From assembly GCA_965370315.1 (NCBI GenBank), contig CBDUTO010000003.1, positions 1-64,000 of the forward strand: a DNA stretch of 64,000 nucleotides, written 5' to 3'. A program made the position numbers and the translations under genes. Below the pieces are notes generated by a model. It searched no databases. It worked only from the letters and a program-made list of their open reading frames with translations, and had not been told where the DNA came from. This document shows, in pieces, positions 8,106 to 17,700 of this stretch; position 1 is the stretch's first letter; each line of letters starts with the position of its first letter. This DNA comes from 1-14-2-50-31-20 sp965370315. Its GTDB lineage: Bacteria > Bacteroidota > Ignavibacteria > Ignavibacteriales > Melioribacteraceae.

Positions 8106-10808
8106 TCAATTAAGTGTTTTTATTGAACTATTAAATATTAATTGAACTGTTGTACCTTTATTTTTAATACTTGTAATTTTAATTGCAATATTGTTCAAGT
8201 CACAATATTTTTTAACAAGTGCAAGCCCAATTCCATTACCATCATATTTCCTAGAATAGCCAGAATCGTCTTGCGTAAATGGTTCATAAATATTGGAAAG
8301 GTATTTCTCTGAGATACCAATTCCTGTATCGCTAATATCTACTCTGAGTTTTTCTTTATACGATGACAGACTAATTTCAATATTTCCAGATTTAGTGAAT
8401 TTTATTGAATTATCAACAAGATGAGTAAATATTTGCATAATACTAAACTTATCAACGCATACTAATTTTTGCTTTACATTATTTAACAAGGTGAAGTTTA
8501 GGTGTTTTTCTTTAGCAAGTGGATAAAATTCATTATAAATACGTTTCAAAACATCACCATATAAATCCATTTCCTCGTTGATTACTTCATAGTTGTTTGA
8601 TTTTACTTCTGAGAAATTTAATATTGAGTCAATTGTTCTGATTAATCTTTTTCCACTAGAGTCAATAATATTTAAGTTATCAAACACATCTTCATCAATC
8701 TTATCTTTCACGTCATCTCTCAAGAATTCTATATAAGACAACATAATGTTTAGTGGAGTTCTTATCTCATGAGACATTTGAGCTAGAAATTCAGTTTTCA
8801 ATTTAGAAGCGTTTTCAGCATTTTCCTTTGCATCAATTAGTTTTTCTTCTATTTCTTTTCTTTTTGTTAAATCTGTAAGAACTCCAATAGTACCTTTTAT
8901 ATTACCAGTATTGTCATACCAGGGGTAGGACCGATCAGCTAGCCATTTAAACTCACCATTTTTTGTTTTTATTAAATAATCTAGTTCTCGGGACTCCCCT
9001 TGCTTTCTAATTCTACTATTAATAAGGTTACTAACATCTATAGGCTTGTTGTTTTGTTCAATTTTAAAGACAATCTTTGAAAGATTAGTTTCCTGTGGAG
9101 TGTATCCTGTTAACTTCTCAAAATTTGGATGCATATAATTATAGTCCATATCACCATAATTTAACCTATAGAATGCATCTCCAGATGCTTCCGATATAAC
9201 ACTTAACATTTCCTCATTTTCTTTTAATTTCTCAATCATTAATTTACTTTGAGTTATATTTTCTTTAACCGCTACATAATTTGTTATTATTCCATTTTCA
9301 TCTTTTACAGGAGAGACTGAGGCAGATTCCCAAAATAATTCTCCATTTTTTTTCTTATTATGGAATTCACCAGTCCAAACATTCCCCAATTTAATTGTAT
9401 CCCACAGATTATTATAATACTCCTTACTCTGTTCGCCAGATTTTAAAATACTTGGATTTACCCCAATTGCCTCAGCACTAGAATAGCCCGTAATTTTTTC
9501 AAATTTTGGATTTACATATTCAATGATACCTTCCGAATTTGTAATAATAATTGAAACATTACTTTGCTCAATTGCTCGGTGAAGCTTATTGATTTCTACT
9601 TCATTTTTCCTCTCTTCAGAAATATCTTGAATAGCCCCTTGATAAATAATTTCATTATCCGACTGTTTTATAATTACTTTTGCACTCACTTTTACTAAAA
9701 TTTCTATTCCATCTTTTCTTTTTAGTTTAGTCTCAAAGCCAAAAATTGTCCCCTCATCTTCAAGAATATTTAGGAAAAATTCTCTTTCTTCAGAATCAAC
9801 ATAAAGATCAGTGATTGATTTCTCTTTATTAAACTCCTCAATGCTTTCATATCCAAGAATATTAAGAAATGCATGGTTGGCAAACAGTAGTTCTCCAAAT
9901 TTGTTGCTCTTATAAATGCCTACATATGAATTCTGAACTAGGCTTTGATAATTTTCTTTACTAATTCTTAATTCATTCTCAACCCTCTTTTTATCAGTAA
10001 TATCACTTCCGTATAAATAAAATGAGTTTGAATGAATACTTTCATTTAGAGTTATCAAAAATGTTTTATTACCAATATTCTCTTCAAATTGTACTGAAGA
10101 ATTTTGATTGAGGTTCTGTAATGATTTTTTATCTAGATTATTAAATAGAGTATAAATGCTGATTCCAATGAGATCTCTTTTATAAACTTTGTTCGCAGCA
10201 GGATTTGCAGAAATAATAACACCTTCTTTATTAGACATGAGAACCGGAGCTGGGTTATTATTTACAAATGTGGCTTGCTGTTTTATAATCTCATCTTTTG
10301 CTTTTCTATCTGATATGTCTCTTACAATACCAATACTATTCCATTCACCATCAAGATTGAGAGCAGAGAGGGATAGCTCTATTGGAAATTCTTCACCATT
10401 TTTTCTAAGAGCAGATAATTCCAAAGTTTTACCTATCGCATTTCCATTGCCAGTATCTCTGAATTTTTCAAATCCTTCCATGCTTGCTTTTCTTAAATGT
10501 TTTGGCGTTAATATTTTATGTAAGTCCCTATTAAATATCTCTTCTTCTCTATAACCAAACATTTTTTCGGCAGCTTTATTCCAAAATGATATTTTGCCTC
10601 TATTATTAATCATAATAATTGCATCGTTTGAAGCAGAGACCATAAGTTTGAATATTTCTTCAGACGTATTTTTAGAATTAGCATTATCATTTACTGAAGA
10701 TTTTATACTATCCTCATAATGATTAGAGTTCCCGTTTGTATCAAAAAAAATTGATTTTGTCATTTGCTCTACCCCCCTATTTTCTGTTAACTTTTCAAAC
10801 TCAAACAT
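8106..10808 (-). CDS. Histidine kinase with five PAS domains
   Basis: A soluble protein of 900 residues. Five PAS domains follow one another at about 50-175, 180-280, 285-400, 410-525 and 535-655, most ending in a D-I-S/T boundary (DISDRK, DITDKK, DISEER, NITQSK, DLTKRK). HisKA follows with AQMSHEIRTPLNIM, then HATPase_c with NSIKFTKSG, DTGIGIS and GNGIGLALVKKY. The chosen ATG is preceded by AGAGGAT; a second in-frame ATG at residue 16 has a GGGGG run upstream, so the first 15 residues may be dispensable. No receiver domain is attached. The gene lies 43 bases after the receiver-only gene at 10852-11217, which is the likely phosphorylation partner by position. Confidence 0.93.
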   Translation of the reverse strand: MFEFEKLTENRGVEQMTKSIFFDTNGNSNHYEDSIKSSVNDNANSKNTSEEIFKLMVSASNDAIIMINNRGKISFWNKAAEKMFGYREEEIFNRDLHKILTPKHLRKASMEGFEKFRDTGNGNAIGKTLELSALRKNGEEFPIELSLSALNLDGEWNSIGIVRDISDRKAKDEIIKQQATFVNNNPAPVLMSNKEGVIISANPAANKVYKRDLIGISIYTLFNNLDKKSLQNLNQNSSVQFEENIGNKTFLITLNESIHSNSFYLYGSDITDKKRVENELRISKENYQSLVQNSYVGIYKSNKFGELLFANHAFLNILGYESIEEFNKEKSITDLYVDSEEREFFLNILEDEGTIFGFETKLKRKDGIEILVKVSAKVIIKQSDNEIIYQGAIQDISEERKNEVEINKLHRAIEQSNVSIIITNSEGIIEYVNPKFEKITGYSSAEAIGVNPSILKSGEQSKEYYNNLWDTIKLGNVWTGEFHNKKKNGELFWESASVSPVKDENGIITNYVAVKENITQSKLMIEKLKENEEMLSVISEASGDAFYRLNYGDMDYNYMHPNFEKLTGYTPQETNLSKIVFKIEQNNKPIDVSNLINSRIRKQGESRELDYLIKTKNGEFKWLADRSYPWYDNTGNIKGTIGVLTDLTKRKEIEEKLIDAKENAENASKLKTEFLAQMSHEIRTPLNIMLSYIEFLRDDVKDKIDEDVFDNLNIIDSSGKRLIRTIDSILNFSEVKSNNYEVINEEMDLYGDVLKRIYNEFYPLAKEKHLNFTLLNNVKQKLVCVDKFSIMQIFTHLVDNSIKFTKSGNIEISLSSYKEKLRVDISDTGIGISEKYLSNIYEPFTQDDSGYSRKYDGNGIGLALVKKYCDLNNIAIKITSIKNKGTTVQLIFNSSIKTLN

Positions 10809-10851
10809 TTTATCCTCTATTAATTATTTTGGACTTGGAGATTCTTCAGCT

Positions 10852-11217
10852 TCAATTATCGGCACATAGTTTTTTAACAGTGCTATAAAGTTCTTCTGAA
10901 TCACTTCCCTTATGAAAAAAATATTCAACACCAATATCAGAGCATTTATTTTCATATTGTGGGTAGGGATAATTTGTATACACTATCTTTATAAGATTTT
11001 GGTGATTCTCATTTAAAGATTCAATTAAGTCAATTCCACTTCCACCTGGCATTCGAATATCAGTAATTATAATGTCAGGGAGTTGTAGTTTAACTAAGTT
11101 TTTCGCTTCAACTGAGTTTTTCGCTTTACCAATTATATTAAGATTTTTAATGTCTGATAATAATATTACTAATCTATCTTGCAAAAGTTCTGAGTCATCT
11201 ACTATTAGAAGCTTCAT
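10852..11217 (-). CDS. Single-domain response regulator (receiver only)
   Basis: A 121-residue CheY-like receiver with no output domain. It has the acidic pair in VDDSE near residue 7, the phosphorylatable Asp in IIITDIRMPGGSG, the Thr switch position in VYTNYPYP, and the Lys in FFHKGSD. The IRMPGGSGIDLI wording is typical of NarL/LytR-type receivers. The gene is first in the run that continues with the five-PAS kinase, 43 bases downstream. Without a DNA-binding or enzyme domain it must act by protein contact or as a phosphate shuttle in a relay. The 286 bases upstream, to the cytochrome gene, show no gene I can support. Confidence 0.92.
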   Translation of the reverse strand: MKLLIVDDSELLQDRLVILLSDIKNLNIIGKAKNSVEAKNLVKLQLPDIIITDIRMPGGSGIDLIESLNENHQNLIKIVYTNYPYPQYENKCSDIGVEYFFHKGSDSEELYSTVKKLCADN

Positions 11218-11503
11218 AATATCAACCTTTTTTTTAATTTAACTTTTAACTTCTATGGTTAATATATTAAATGAAAGTATTTTTCGGTATCAGGAGATAA
11301 CTATTCTCCATGTATATAAAGTAGCATCCTTTTGTAGTCTATATTAGTACAAAATAAATTTTGGTTTAGTACTATTATAAGATGAACTAATTTAATTGCT
11401 TCAGTATACTCATTTTTTATTTTTCTCATATGATATAAATTGGAGTTTTTAAAATTTGAAGTTTGAAAACTTGATCCACTCTACTCATGGGGAATATTAT
11501 TCA

Positions 11504-12094
11504 CTATTTATTATGGCAGGTTAAACATAGAGCGCTACGATAATTAGACTTTATTAAACGATTTTCGAGATTCATTGAATTATGAATATCATGGCATGAT
11601 ATGCATTCTAATTTACCATCTATTAACAAATCTTCTTCTATTGTTCCACCTAACCCAGATTTCCTAAATTTAGGGTCGTGTAATTTCCCATCTTTCTGTG
11701 CAAGATATGAAGTATAATAGAAAGAGATTGGGTGATTGTTCTCTAAAGTATTACTAAATATGATTCCTTTTAATATTTGACTACCTAATTGATCACTTGC
11801 AATTGTCCCATCATGACAGCTAAGGCAAATTTTTGATGAACCATTTGGTTCTCCAATCTCTGAAATATTTGATAAGTTATTGTATGGAGTATCTGTAGTA
11901 TTAGCTAGTTTTAACTTCCAAGCTTTACTACTATTTCCAAGTTCATTATTGGGATGACAAATAAAACAATTATTTATATTATTTGAATGGAAATTTGAAA
12001 ATCGATCTGATATATTATCAACATTAGAATAGTTAGCAAAAGTAGCTCCTAGCATAAATATTATATTAGTAATTATCAGCAATAAATATTTCAT
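11504..12094 (-). CDS. Secreted tetraheme-type cytochrome c with doubled CXXCH motifs
   Basis: A 196-residue protein with a signal peptide at about 1-20 (LLLIITNIIFMLGATFA). Four covalent heme sites are visible in order: CFICH, CLSCH, CISCH and CLTCH, the last five residues from the C-terminal end apart from NK. Further histidines (NNHPISF, HDPKF, HDIHNS) can serve as distal ligands. This is the doubled-CXXCH family of periplasmic or surface multiheme cytochromes, used in electron transfer; the redox partner is unknown. AGGAG stands correctly before the ATG. It sits alone among signalling genes, about 200 bases after a small membrane-protein ORF, and may carry the redox state that nearby sensors read. 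That link is inference. Confidence 0.9.
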   Translation of the reverse strand: MKYLLLIITNIIFMLGATFANYSNVDNISDRFSNFHSNNINNCFICHPNNELGNSSKAWKLKLANTTDTPYNNLSNISEIGEPNGSSKICLSCHDGTIASDQLGSQILKGIIFSNTLENNHPISFYYTSYLAQKDGKLHDPKFRKSGLGGTIEEDLLIDGKLECISCHDIHNSMNLENRLIKSNYRSALCLTCHNK

Positions 12095-12299
12095 TTGTGT
12101 CTCCTGAATTCATAGTATAAAGTGATGCAACTACATGTAAATGATATACTCTAAGCACAGAGAGAGGTATCAGTGTTAAGGAGTAAATCTGTTTTGCTTT
12201 TAATCTGTCTGTTGTAAATTTTACAATCCAATATGAAGTTGTTTCACATATTGGAGACATATTTAATAGGTACATCATCAGTTTTAGTTTTTAGACTTC

Positions 12300-12425
12300 T
12301 CAATCCTCTAATTCTGTCTCAAATAATTGGTTTTCATATTCTCGTATTTTCCAAAAACGTTGTAGACCCTTTACCATCAATAGAATAACTATTATAGACG
12401 TGATTGCTATTATAATTTCGGACAT
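12300..12425 (-). CDS. Predicted 41-residue single-span membrane protein
   Basis: A short ORF on the minus strand begins at an ATG preceded by a perfect GGAGG six bases upstream and ends with TGA at 12300-12302. The product begins MSEIIIAIT, has one hydrophobic helix at about residues 3-18, then a basic stretch (KGLQRFWKIRE) and an acidic tail ending ETELED. The positive-inside rule would place the tail in the cytoplasm. I do not recognise the family. Small proteins of this shape often tune oxidases, transporters or kinases. The neighbouring multiheme cytochrome and LuxR-type regulator make a role in respiration or signalling possible. The ribosome site is the strongest evidence that it is real. 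Confidence 0.55.
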   Translation of the reverse strand: MSEIIIAITSIIVILLMVKGLQRFWKIREYENQLFETELED

Positions 12426-12455
12426 ATAAACCTCCATTTAATAATTAATTCATTA

Positions 12456-12486
12456 TATAAAAGTTTAGTCTTTTTAAACTTTTATA
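12456..12486. promoter_or_regulatory. 12-bp inverted repeat between regulator gene and small ORF
   Basis: TATAAAAGTTTA at 12456-12467 is exactly repeated in inverse at 12475-12486, with a 7-base spacer. It lies after the stop of the LuxR-type regulator (12624) and about 30 bases before the start of the 41-residue ORF, both on the minus strand. It could be a weak AT-rich terminator or attenuator, or a protein-binding site. There is no strong T tract. Confidence 0.4.
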
Positions 12487-12623
12487 AGAATTATTTAAAC
12501 AGTATAAATCTCTCTTAAGAAAATATGTTATTTATTTAGCCTCTGGTATGAGGTAAAAAGTGGTTTTATGGTAAGATAAATAATTTAAGTATTGTAGGGA
12601 ATTTACTTACAGAACAAGAACTA

Positions 12624-13253
12624 CTAATCGATTAGGTTATTTTTTATTGCATAGTTTGTAATACTTGAACTTGACTCAAGGTTCATTTTTTCCAAAATTC
12701 TAGCTCTATATGTACTGATAGTTTTACTGCTTAAAAAGAGTTCTTCAGCAATTTGACTCAATGTTTTTCCAGAAGCAATTAGACGCATAACTTGAAATTC
12801 TCTATCTGATAATTTTTCATGTGGTAGTTTATTCTTATCATTTCCAAATGTGAAAGCAAGTTTTTCAGCCAAAGTTCTGGAAATATATTTACCACCAGAT
12901 GCAACTTTACGAATAGCAATGGCTAACTCATCAGGAGCAGTATTTTTATTAAGATACCCCGCAGCTCCTGCTTTCAAAACCCTAATTGCAAACAAATCCT
13001 CAGGATAAATTGATAATATTAATACATGCAAATCTGGGTGTAATATTTTCAATTCTTGTAAAATCTCTAAACCACTTTTCCCAGGCATAGATATATCTAA
13101 AATTATTAGATCGAACTCTGTTATTTTTATTTTCTGTAAAACTTCTTCCCCATTTTTGGCTTCTTCTACTTCTGCAACTTCTGGCATCTCTTTAATTATC
13201 TGACTTAAGCCTTTTCTAACAACTGAGTGATCATCTGCAATTAGTATTTTCAT
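12624..13253 (-). CDS. NarL/LuxR-family response regulator
   Basis: A DNA-binding response regulator of 209 residues from the ATG at 13251-13253, giving MKILIADDHS. An upstream in-frame start at 13298 would add 15 residues overlapping the kinase gene and has no good ribosome site, whereas AAGGGA precedes the chosen ATG. The receiver at 1-120 has ADDHS, the phosphorylation Asp in LIILDISMPGKSG, the Ser in LILSIYPE and the Lys in GYLNKNTAPDEL. The LuxR-type helix-turn-helix is in the last about 65 residues (LSDREFQVMRLIASGKTLSQ, then IAEELFLSSKTISTYRARIL). It is read 16 bases after the receiver/HisKA_3 kinase, its obvious cognate. Its targets are unknown. Confidence 0.95.
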   Translation of the reverse strand: MKILIADDHSVVRKGLSQIIKEMPEVAEVEEAKNGEEVLQKIKITEFDLIILDISMPGKSGLEILQELKILHPDLHVLILSIYPEDLFAIRVLKAGAAGYLNKNTAPDELAIAIRKVASGGKYISRTLAEKLAFTFGNDKNKLPHEKLSDREFQVMRLIASGKTLSQIAEELFLSSKTISTYRARILEKMNLESSSSITNYAIKNNLID

Positions 13254-13269
13254 AAGTTCCCTTAATTCT

Positions 13270-14550
13270 CTAGTTAAACAGTAACAATTCGTCTTCATTT
13301 TCTAATTGAATAACAACTTTAACCTCAGTTCCAATATCCTTTTTACCAATGAAACTGACCTTTCCACCTAATGCGAATACTCTCTCTGTAATACCGAGCA
13401 ACCCCAATGATTTAGGATTATTTGATTCTTTCTCATTTATCCCTATTCCATTATCAACTATCTTTAATTCAATATTGTCATAATTCTTTGAAAGAACAAC
13501 CTTAACTTCTGTAGCTTTAGCATGTCTTGCAACATTTGTTAAAGCTTCCTGAACTATTCTGAACAATCCGACACTAATTTTTTCATTTAGGGAAATATCT
13601 TTGGGAATTAATTTTAACTTACATTTCACTCCCATACGATTTGCAAATTCATCGCATTGCCACTCTAATGCATAAGTTAATCCCAAATCATCTAAAAGAC
13701 CAGGTCTCAATTCCGTTGATATTCTCTGAACTGATGAGGTAGTATCGTCAATAAGTTTATTCATATTTTCAAATTTGGATGATATTTCATTATTAGTAGG
13801 CGATAATTTATTCTTAACCCAAGAGAGATCAAATTTTAATGCAGTTAGAGCCTGCCCAATTACATCATGAATCTCTCTTGAGATTTCTGCTCTCTCATTC
13901 TCTCTAATATTTTGTGAGTGGTTGTTAAGTTCTCTTAACTGCAATTTTGATGTTTCTAATCGTTCAAGTGTCTCTTTTTTTTCAATAACTTCTCGTTGCA
14001 GATCATTCATCAGATTTAGAGAAGCTCTTTTATTCTGCTCAAGATCTTTCAAAATACCTCTTAATTTTTCTTCTGTTTCGATGCGCTTAACAAGTTCCTT
14101 TTCTAAGTCACGAGTTCTCTCTTTTATTATGTGATCGAGGTAGTCTTTTTCATTTCTTAATACATCTTCTGATTTTTTAATTCTAAGCATTGCCCTTATT
14201 TGAGCCATAAGTTCTGATGATTCAATCGGTTTTGCAAGGAATGCATCTGCTCCCAAATTAAGAGCTTTTATTTTACTTTCAGAATCAGTTCTAGCAGCCG
14301 TAAGCATTATAATTGGAATATGTTTTACTAATTCAAGTTCCTTAAGTTTACCACAAACTTCATAGCCGTCCATACCTGGCATTATAATATCTAATAGAAT
14401 TACATCCGGCTGCTCTTTTTCGGCTAATTCTATGCCAATCTTCCCAGTAGTTGTAGTTATAACAGTGACCTCGGGCATAGAAATTCGTAATGTTGCCGAA
14501 AGTGCAACTAAATTATCATTGTTATCGTCAATTGCTAATATTTTTATCAT
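13270..14550 (-). CDS. Receiver-HisKA_3 hybrid histidine kinase (NarX/DegS type transmitter)
   Basis: A soluble protein of 426 residues. An N-terminal receiver (1-125) has IDDNNDN, VILLDIIMPGMDG, an MLTAAR switch and an FLAKPIE lysine. A coiled coil at about 130-215 follows. A HisKA_3 domain has the phosphoacceptor in ERAEISREIHDVIGQALT, then a DegS-type HATPase_c with EALTNVARHAKA, DNGIGI and SLGLLGITERV. It lacks a sensor of its own, so input probably comes by phosphorylation of its receiver. It is transcribed directly before the NarL-type regulator with a 16-base gap, which makes a complete two-component pair downstream of some other kinase. A ribosome site AGGAATTGTGAG precedes the ATG. 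Confidence 0.94.
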   Translation of the reverse strand: MIKILAIDDNNDNLVALSATLRISMPEVTVITTTTGKIGIELAEKEQPDVILLDIIMPGMDGYEVCGKLKELELVKHIPIIMLTAARTDSESKIKALNLGADAFLAKPIESSELMAQIRAMLRIKKSEDVLRNEKDYLDHIIKERTRDLEKELVKRIETEEKLRGILKDLEQNKRASLNLMNDLQREVIEKKETLERLETSKLQLRELNNHSQNIRENERAEISREIHDVIGQALTALKFDLSWVKNKLSPTNNEISSKFENMNKLIDDTTSSVQRISTELRPGLLDDLGLTYALEWQCDEFANRMGVKCKLKLIPKDISLNEKISVGLFRIVQEALTNVARHAKATEVKVVLSKNYDNIELKIVDNGIGINEKESNNPKSLGLLGITERVFALGGKVSFIGKKDIGTEVKVVIQLENEDELLLFN

Positions 14551-14780
14551 CTCACAATTCCTAATAAGTGTCTTAATAAAAAGTGACTAAAGTATTTTTA
14601 AAGTTAAAGTGTATAAAGAGAACATTGAATCGCCAAAAATCAATTATCACTCCGGCAATTTTTCAGTTGGAATCTCCCACAAGTATAGATTCCGTTTAAT
14701 GACATCTCGGAATGACATCCTAAGAGTGGTTCTCAAAGCTTTCACAATTTTTTAACTTTTAACTTTAGGCACTTCTCTCC

Positions 14781-17700
14781 TTAAAGCCATTCTTCAAGTT
14801 TTTTCAATAAAAGTTCTTGATCTATTGGTTTTGAAATATAATCATCACAACCGGCAACAAGAAAATTATCTTTATCTTCCTTCATTGCGCGAGCAGTTAA
14901 AGCAATAACTGGGATGTTTTTTGTCTCGTCTTTACTTTTTAAAATACCGACTATTTCAACACCATCCATCATAGGAAGAGACATATCAAGCAAAATAATA
15001 TCTGGTAAATTCTTAATTGCTTTAATCAAGCCGCTCTCCCCATCGTAGGCTTTAATAATATTATATTTGTTTTTTAAAATAGCATTTACTGTAACCATGT
15101 TATCTTTATTATCTTCAATAACCAATATATCTGAAAGACCTCTTTTGGGTTTTGATCTCTTTTTAGATATCTCAATATTATTTACGGCAGACGTTGCATC
15201 CTTATTTGAAGTATTCGTTGCTCGCAACTTCTCTACATCCATATTTTTTGTTGTAGATTTTTCAATCTCTTTTCTCTTTAATATACCCCCGACCATATTT
15301 TGTATTTTAAAGAGAAGATCGTTTTTATCAACGTTTCCTTTATGAATTAATTGCTGAACATTATTGGCACTTAATCGGGATAGATCAGCCTTTGATAAGT
15401 CCTTGGCTGTAAGAATTAAAACGGGTATTTTTTTATTTTCCTCTCTACTTCTTAATTTTTCAAGTACTTCAAAACCATCAATTTCAGGCATCATCAAATC
15501 GAGAATTATTCCATCGGGAATGGTGTGCTTTATATAATCAAGTGCTTCTTGCCCTCCTCTGGCTACATCTATATCGTAACCTTCTGGAGTTAAAATAGAT
15601 TTAACTTGAATAATAGCAGATTCATTATCTTCCACTAACAATAGACATATTTTTGACTTATCTTTCAGCTTGTGACTCAGATCAGGATTATCTCCCAAAT
15701 CTTTTAATATCCGTCTTATTTCGTTATACAATTGTTGTGGTGCAGCATTACTTTTCGCAACAATTGACGATACTTTTCCATGAAGTCTTATTTTATCATT
15801 TCGTGTCAGATCTTTTGCCGTAACAATGATAATGGGCAGATCTTTAGTACTTGGGATATTACGAACCTTATTAAGAACTTGAAACCCATCCATTTCTGGC
15901 ATAACAAGGTCAAGCACAAGAATATCCGGTATTTGTCTTTTAAGAAGTTGAATACATTTGTTTCCACCTTCTGCCAAAACCGTTAACATCTTTTCCTCTT
16001 CCAATATCTCCGCTATTCTTTTCCTGTCCATTTCATTATCGTCAACAATCATAATAGTTTTAGGATTATCATGCAGTTTATTTATCTCGGAAATAAGATT
16101 CTTCCCATCAATCGGTTTATTAACATACCCAACCGCACCCAGTGCAAAACCGGTCTCCTTATCATCGGAAACTGAAACAATAATAACAGGAATATCTTTT
16201 GTGCTCTCATTAGCCTTCATTTTTTGGAGAACTTCCCAACCATCCATATCGGGCATAATAACATCCAGTGTTATTGCATATGGTTGATGTTTTTTCGCTA
16301 ACTCTAACACCTTACTTCCAAATGTAGTTCCAATAGTATCATAACCTTCTTTTTCCAAAGCGTTTGAAATATAGCTTACCATTTCCGGATTATCATCAAC
16401 CACTAAAATAGTTTTCTTTAGGGATTTTGGAATTATCGGTTGAACCATTACAGTTTCAGTGGAATAAACTTCACTTTGCCATTCGATGGGAAAAGTAATA
16501 GTGAATTTACTTCCACTACCATACTTGCTTATAGCTTTGATATCTCCGTCTAGAATTTTAATTAATTTGTAAACTATAGCTAATCCTAATCCAGTACCTT
16601 CGTACTGCTTGGATGATGAACCATCCACTTGTCTAAATTCATCAAAAACAAATTGGAGATCATCCTCACTAATACCTATTCCAGAATCTTCTACTTCTAT
16701 GTAAACCTTTTCAGAATCAGCGAAAGCATTGATATTTACTTCCCCCTCTTCTGTAAACTTTATTGCATTTCCGATTATGTTAGAGAAAACTTGCCGCAAC
16801 TTTGGCAAATCAGTCTCTACTTTAGGAATAAACCCATTAATATTGAGATTTAATCCTATATCTTTTTCCTGTGCTAGGGAAGATAAATTATCTTTGATTA
16901 ATCTGAGTTCCGATTCCAGAGAAAATTTAGAGGGCGTTAATTCCATCTTACCAGCTTCAATTTTTGAAAGGTCGAGGATATCATTTATCAGACTCAACAA
17001 TTGTTTCCCGTTACGCTCAACTATTTCGAGATAACTATTTTCTTCTTCATTAAGTTTGTCAGATGCCCCAATTATTAACACGCGAGAAAGTGCCATAATA
17101 GAATTGAGTGGTGTTCGGAGTTCATGACTCATGTTGGATAAGAATTCACTCTTTAATTTGTTGGCCAGTTCTACTTCTTTCCGTTGCATATCCAATTCAA
17201 GATTCTGCTCTTGCAGTTCTTCCGAAGTCTGTTGTAATTCTTCTGTTTGGCTTTGTAATTCTTCTGTTTGGCTTTGTAATTCTTCCGACTGTTCCTGCAA
17301 TTCTTCCGATTTAGTTTCCAACTCCATGTTTATTCTTGAAAGGTTTTCTGCCAGTACCATTGTTCGCTCGTTTGCTAGTAAACTCGCGTAAGAAGAATTT
17401 AAACTCCACCATGATTGCTCAAGAATATCATAGCTTTCTTTATTGAACTTGATAACATTAACAAGCGAAATAATAGCCAACACAACGTTTTCAACCAATA
17501 TTGGAATAGTAATAATTTCTTTCGGTATTGCATTACCAGCAGAAGTTTGAAATTTAAAAATAGTATCTTCAGGAATATCACGCATATGATAGATGCATTT
17601 TTTCGAGAGTGCAATACCAAATTCACCTTCAGGATTTTCTGAGTTAAAAGATTTCAGCATTTCTTCATTTGCCCCGATAGATGTGATATGCTCAAACTCG

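Noticed and set aside
12066..12278. 70-residue minus-strand frame before the cytochrome gene
   Set aside because: It overlaps the cytochrome start, has no good ribosome site and no recognisable sequence; it is most likely a leader region.
14640..14740. GGAATGACA-type short motifs after the four-receiver kinase
   Set aside because: Only one degenerate pair is visible; too little to call a repeat family.
17180..17310. Direct DNA repeats inside the four-receiver kinase gene
   Set aside because: They encode the repeated EELQSQ coiled coil that is normal for this class of kinase, not a mobile or CRISPR-type repeat.
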